A DNA stretch of 8,047 nt from NCBI GenBank assembly GCA_019312705.1, contig JAFDCW010000432.1, forward strand, positions 1-8,047, read 5' to 3'. A program made the translations under genes and the position numbers. The notes beneath the pieces are model-generated. The model did not search any database, had not been told where the DNA came from, and saw only the letters and a list, made by a program, of their open reading frames with translations. How positions within the stretch are numbered: the stretch's first letter is position 1; each line of letters begins with the position of its first letter. The stretch is from Deltaproteobacteria bacterium (GTDB lineage Bacteria; Myxococcota; Polyangia; Polyangiales; B10-G4). Below, piece by piece: positions 5,141 to 8,047 of this stretch.

Positions 5141-5863
5141 ATGAACATGGCAACGATGGATCGACCTCTCGTGTTCCGCGCGACAGCGCTCTGGACGGCA
5201 TCCATCGGCGCGATGTCCCTCGCTGCGGCGTGTGGATTCTGGGAGAGCGGCACCGATTGGGTCCTCGCGTGGGGCCTCGTCGCGGGTCTCTATCTCGTGG
5301 CGGCCGGCGGCCTCTGGGCTGGCCGGCCTTTCGCGCGGCCGTTTGCCAGAGGCCTCGCGATCTTCGGGACGGGCGCGTTTCTCCAGGCGTTCTTTGCTCT
5401 CGGCTACCTGCCATCGATTGCCGTGGGCTTCGTCGCTCACGCGGCGCTCCTCGCCGCGACGTTCGCGCTGCCGACGACGCTTTCTGCGAGGCAGTCCCTT
5501 TCGGTGACCCTCGCGAGCGCGGCTCTCGTCCCGGCTGCGGCCTACGCGTTCGCGCCGGAGCAGAGCGGTAGCGTGGCGATCGCGGTCGCGTCGGCCACTG
5601 CCTTCGTGTGGGTCGGCGCGTTTGGAGTCGCCCGCGGCCGTACCTGGGGACTGCTCCTGGCGCTCGTCGGCGCCCCGATCCTGGCCACGACCGTCTTCTT
5701 CGCGCCATCGCTCTCGTTCTTCGTGGCCCCCCACTTCCTGGTTACTCAGCCGCTTCAGCCGCTGATGCTCGACGTCCTCGGGAGCGTGGCCGCCCTCAGC
5801 GCGATCCTCGCGGTCCTCCCCTTCGTGGGGCCGATGTTCCGCTTCCTTCGCGTGGTTCGATGA
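5141..5863 (+). CDS. Multi-pass membrane protein of unknown function
   Basis: A 240-aa, strongly hydrophobic protein with 7-8 predicted membrane helices, at about residues 13-31, 40-60, 70-90, 92-110, 119-137, 144-164, 168-188 and 209-229. It is probably in the inner membrane. Short loops contain Arg (GRPFARPFARG at 61-71, RGRTW at 165-169, RFLRVVR at the end), which suggests a cytoplasmic C-terminus by the positive-inside rule. No signature residues of a transporter or enzyme family are evident. Three in-frame ATGs lie close together (5141, 5147, 5156) without a clear Shine-Dalgarno, so the exact start is uncertain by a few residues. It is divergent from the broken oxygenase, with about 75 bases between the starts, and convergent with the Cys-rich lipoprotein gene. 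The opposite strand has a longer open frame, but its product is Arg/Glu-rich and looks like an antisense shadow. Confidence 0.75.
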   Translation: MNMATMDRPLVFRATALWTASIGAMSLAAACGFWESGTDWVLAWGLVAGLYLVAAGGLWAGRPFARPFARGLAIFGTGAFLQAFFALGYLPSIAVGFVAHAALLAATFALPTTLSARQSLSVTLASAALVPAAAYAFAPEQSGSVAIAVASATAFVWVGAFGVARGRTWGLLLALVGAPILATTVFFAPSLSFFVAPHFLVTQPLQPLMLDVLGSVAALSAILAVLPFVGPMFRFLRVVR

Positions 5864-5919
5864 CGACCTGTCAGAGAGCATCGCCCGCTAGATCAAACAC
5901 CTGCGAAACGGATTAGAGC

Positions 5920-6300
5920 TCACATGCTCAAGCAGGCCGTGAACGCGTCGTATTGAGTCCTGCACGCGGTGATCACCGGGAGCCCCGCCGCGTCGCACGC
6001 CGAGGCCATGCCCTCTCCGCAGGTCATGTAGGTCATGAGCTCGGCCGCGCACATCCCCGTTCGAAGCTCTTCGCAGGTCGTGACGCACTCGGTCATGTCC
6101 ACGGGCCCGTTGGTACACGCGGCCGCGAGCGTGGACAAGCAGCCGGCTTCACATACGGCGGAACCCACCCCGGTGTCGGTGCCGCCCCCGCTGTCGGTGC
6201 TCGTGCTCGTGTCGGCGACCCCGCCGTCGGTCGGGGCGCGGTCATCACCACAGCCGAGGAGCGTGACGGAAAAGATGAGGGTGAAGAAGACGAATCGCAT
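5920..6300 (-). CDS. Small cysteine-rich lipoprotein
   Basis: A 126-aa lipoprotein starting at ATG 6300. The N-terminus MRFVFFTLIFSVTLLGC is a lipoprotein signal peptide with lipobox LLG|C17. The following GDD puts Asp at +3 of the mature protein. Residues 18-48 are a flexible Asp/Thr/Ser/Gly linker. Residues 50-123 hold ten cysteines (50, 54, 62, 72, 76, 84, 94, 102, 113, 123), including two CxxxC pairs spaced like a duplicated helical hairpin. They could form five disulphides in a small exported domain. Similar short Cys-patterned lipoproteins are common in myxobacterial genomes with no assigned function. A TTG at 6327 could extend the frame by 9 residues but would displace the signal peptide, so the ATG is preferred. 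No Shine-Dalgarno is visible. A good promoter lies about 30 bases upstream. No terminator was found in the 56 bases shared with the convergent gene. Confidence 0.82.
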   Translation of the reverse strand: MRFVFFTLIFSVTLLGCGDDRAPTDGGVADTSTSTDSGGGTDTGVGSAVCEAGCLSTLAAACTNGPVDMTECVTTCEELRTGMCAAELMTYMTCGEGMASACDAAGLPVITACRTQYDAFTACLSM

Positions 6301-6329
6301 TTGCAGACGATAACCGGTTGGGGCCAATC

Positions 6330-6358
6330 GCCATAAAATCAGTCACAACTCGCGTCAA
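6330..6358 (-). promoter_or_regulatory. Sigma70-like promoter for the Cys-rich lipoprotein gene
   Basis: On the - strand, TTGACG (6358-6353) matches five of six -35 bases. A 17-base spacer separates it from TATGGC (6335-6330), a weaker -10. A T-tract just upstream of the -35 (ATTTTTT) is notable in this GC-rich DNA and could help as an UP-like element. Transcription would start near 6323, giving a leader of about 23 bases. Confidence 0.5.
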
Positions 6359-6610
6359 AAAATGCCCGGTGGGGCGAGCAAGACGATGCCGAGGGCGTAG
6401 ATTGTCCAGACGCATGGGTGCTCCTGGCCGAGGAAGAGGCGACAACGGCTGAGGAGGCCATTTAACTGCTCCGGAAGGGTGTCTCATCCGGTGTGCGAAG
6501 CGTGACCGACACGCACGCGCGTGGCCCGCCCACGGTCCATTGCGCCGCTGACCGCGTCCCGGCTAGGGTGACTCTGTAGATTGGGGCGCCGCGGTCCCGG
6601 GGGAGATGGA
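6359..6610. other. Intergenic region between divergent lipoprotein genes
   Basis: Together with the promoter above, this makes a 310-base divergent gap with no convincing gene. An open frame on the + strand ends at TAA 6463-6465 (tail reading WVLLAEEEATTAEEAI) but has no start codon or Shine-Dalgarno and is not called. A small dyad, GCGTG-ACCGA-CACGC, lies at 6500-6514. A promoter for the gene at 6611 must be here, but I see no clear -35/-10 pair. GGGAG at 6601-6605, 5 bases before the ATG at 6611, is its ribosome binding site. Confidence 0.5.
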
Positions 6611-8047
6611 ATGGCATACGAGGGTAGAGGGCAGCTCCGGCATCGGGCGCGGGCGATGGTGATCTTCTTTTTGGTCTTGGCTGGGGTCTTGGCGCTGCCG
6701 GCCTGCTCGCTCTTCGACGGAGGCGACGACGACGGGCCCGCCGTCCCCGAATTCGTCGACCGCTTCCCTTCGGCCACTCTGCCCTTCGCCGTATGGGACG
6801 GGGTCGAGGGGATGCGCAATACGTACCGGGTGCAGTTTGGTGAATACGCGGCCGGCAACCGCTTCGACCCGGAGGGGTTCGAGGACGAGCCGGGGCTGCT
6901 CATCGGCGTGGTCGCCCACGACGACTTCGTGGGCGTTGCCTTCCCGCCGGGGGACCGCGGCGGCTTCGACATGGCGTGGGCGAGCCCCGACGAGGGCTGG
7001 CAGCGGGAGCCGCTCAGCGACCTCGACCCCGCGTCCATCGCCGACGTGGAGTCGGCGGTGATGGCCGACGGCACCGTGTGGACGGCGTTTCGGCCCCTGG
7101 ACGGAGGGGACATCCGCCTCGTCTCGTGGCGGCGCGGTGAGTCGACCACCGAGCACACCTTCGTGCGCCCCGACGGCCCGTCGATAGTGCCCGACCACAT
7201 CGGGCGGTGCGCGGACCTCGCGCTCATGGTCGCCCCCGACGGCACCACCCTCGACCTCGCCTACCGCCAGGGCGACGCCGGCGGCGGCACGCGCATCATG
7301 CACGCCCGGACCGCCGACGGGGCCAGCACCTGGGAGGTGAAGACCGTCGGCGCCGATACGAACGTCCGGGGCAGGCTCTCCCTGCCCGAGCTGCCCGCGG
7401 GCGCCCTCGACGTGGGCTGCGAGAACCGCCTCGGCTACGACGAAGCACGTTTTCCGGCCCTCCTCTCCATGGTCCGTGTCTTTCCGGACGGCCCCCCGGG
7501 GGCCACCATCCCCGTGAGCAGCTACGCCACCCGCTACGCCGGCTTCTTCGTCGACGCCCAGGGGCAGTGGCGCACCCGACGGCAGATGGACACCCTCGGC
7601 CGTTTGCCCCAGTTCATCGGCCCGGACCCCGGCCCCGGGACCTTCCCCGCCTACGGCATCGACCTCGAACGGGCCCCGGGCGGCCACCTCGTCGGCGGCC
7701 CGGCGATCCTCGACACCACAGTGCCGGGCCGCCACGAGCGCCAGTACGTCCCCATGCCTAGCGCCGTTCGCACCTACGCCCCGGGGTACCCCAGTGAACC
7801 GAGCGTCGCTGTCCCGCCCAAGTTCGCGCACCAGACCTACGACCGATACGGCATCAAGATCGCCCTCGACCACCGGGGGGTCTACGCCTCGGAGCACCCG
7901 GACTCGTGGATCATACGGACCGAAGGGACCCGGGCAGAGGCGCCCATCATCATGCGCGACACCTCCTACGGCACGGACCCCGGCCACGCCCGCGACCCGA
8001 GCTCCAGCCACCTCGTCGGCCTCCGGTCCCCCGAGTACGCCCGGGGC
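6611..8047 (+). CDS. Large lipoprotein, possibly propeller-like (3' end outside window)
   Basis: The frame from ATG 6611 stays open for 479 codons to the window edge, so the gene is incomplete. The N-terminus has basic residues (RGQLRHRARA), a hydrophobic core (MVIFFLVLAGVLAL) and the lipobox LPA|C32, followed by SLFDGGDDDG, so this is an exported lipoprotein. The rest shows repeated short beta-type units with a Gly-turn and a Trp: DMAWASPDEGWQREPL at about 118-133, AVMADGTVWTAFRPLDGGDI at about 149-168, and LALMVAPDGTTLDLAYRQGD followed by TADGASTWEVKTVG at about 203-248. This 'dG.....aY....G' pattern is like that of beta-propeller or sialidase-type repeat proteins, but no catalytic Asp-box is clear, so this is only a structural guess. 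Only Cys32 and two other Cys are present. The start is supported by GGGAG 5 bases upstream. Its role is unknown. The long open frame on the opposite strand is rejected as a shadow. Confidence 0.78.
   Translation, partial: MAYEGRGQLRHRARAMVIFFLVLAGVLALPACSLFDGGDDDGPAVPEFVDRFPSATLPFAVWDGVEGMRNTYRVQFGEYAAGNRFDPEGFEDEPGLLIGVVAHDDFVGVAFPPGDRGGFDMAWASPDEGWQREPLSDLDPASIADVESAVMADGTVWTAFRPLDGGDIRLVSWRRGESTTEHTFVRPDGPSIVPDHIGRCADLALMVAPDGTTLDLAYRQGDAGGGTRIMHARTADGASTWEVKTVGADTNVRGRLSLPELPAGALDVGCENRLGYDEARFPALLSMVRVFPDGPPGATIPVSSYATRYAGFFVDAQGQWRTRRQMDTLGRLPQFIGPDPGPGTFPAYGIDLERAPGGHLVGGPAILDTTVPGRHERQYVPMPSAVRTYAPGYPSEPSVAVPPKFAHQTYDRYGIKIALDHRGVYASEHPDSWIIRTEGTRAEAPIIMRDTSYGTDPGHARDPSSSHLVGLRSPEYARG

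Noticed and set aside
4964..5881. 305-aa open frame on the - strand
   Set aside because: Most of it is Arg/Glu/Gly-rich shadow of the hydrophobic membrane protein on the + strand. Only its last 33 codons are meaningful, as the oxygenase fragment.
6335..6465. Open frame on the + strand ending WVLLAEEEATTAEEAI
   Set aside because: It opens after a TAA with no plausible start codon or ribosome site. It could be a gene remnant, but nothing supports that.
6563..8011. 482-aa open frame on the - strand
   Set aside because: It is fully antisense to the lipoprotein gene, which has a Shine-Dalgarno, signal peptide and lipobox. The product is a monotonous Val/Gly/Ala/Arg mix typical of a shadow frame in high-GC DNA.

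Overview
This is a GC-rich window (roughly two thirds G+C by eye, not computed) from a Gram-negative bacterium. Lipoproteins, signal peptides and an outer-membrane beta-barrel all point to a double membrane. The LysM protein with its Trp/Pro/Asn-rich motif, the Cys-rich lipoprotein with a Thr/Ser/Asp/Gly linker, and long D/E/P-rich linkers suggest Myxococcota or a related deltaproteobacterial lineage. That placement is inference; no rRNA or marker gene is present.

Layout. (1) 1-1993, + strand: the 3' end of a TPR protein, translationally coupled to a secreted LysM protein, followed by a SCO-family (SCO1/SenC) lipoprotein. (2) 2101-3594, + strand: an alginate-export-type outer-membrane beta-barrel gene, split near its middle by one in-frame TAG. 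(3) 3627-4292, - strand: an unrecognised protein of about 221 aa, preceded by a short region dense in repeats and dyads. (4) 4519-5065, - strand: a CmcJ/NvfI/AsaB-like non-haem iron oxygenase gene, shortened at its N-terminus and broken by a frameshift, although its apparent metal-binding motifs survive. (5) 5141-5863, + strand: a multi-pass membrane protein of unknown function, divergent from the broken oxygenase. (6) 5920-6300, - strand: a small Cys-rich lipoprotein with the best sigma70-like promoter in the window. (7) 6611 to the window end, + strand: a large lipoprotein of at least 479 aa that runs off the edge.

Most of the recognisable content is cell envelope: peptidoglycan-associated LysM/TPR proteins, three lipoproteins, one outer-membrane barrel and one inner-membrane protein. 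The genes do not form one obvious pathway. Only the TPR-LysM pair, perhaps with SCO, looks like an operon.

The strongest observations are two otherwise well-preserved genes each disrupted by one small lesion: an amber codon at 2815-2817 and a frameshift near 4975-4985. These may be recent pseudogenes, sequence errors or, less likely, recoding. I found no CRISPR array, tRNA, rRNA, insertion sequence, defence island or convincing undescribed multi-gene system.
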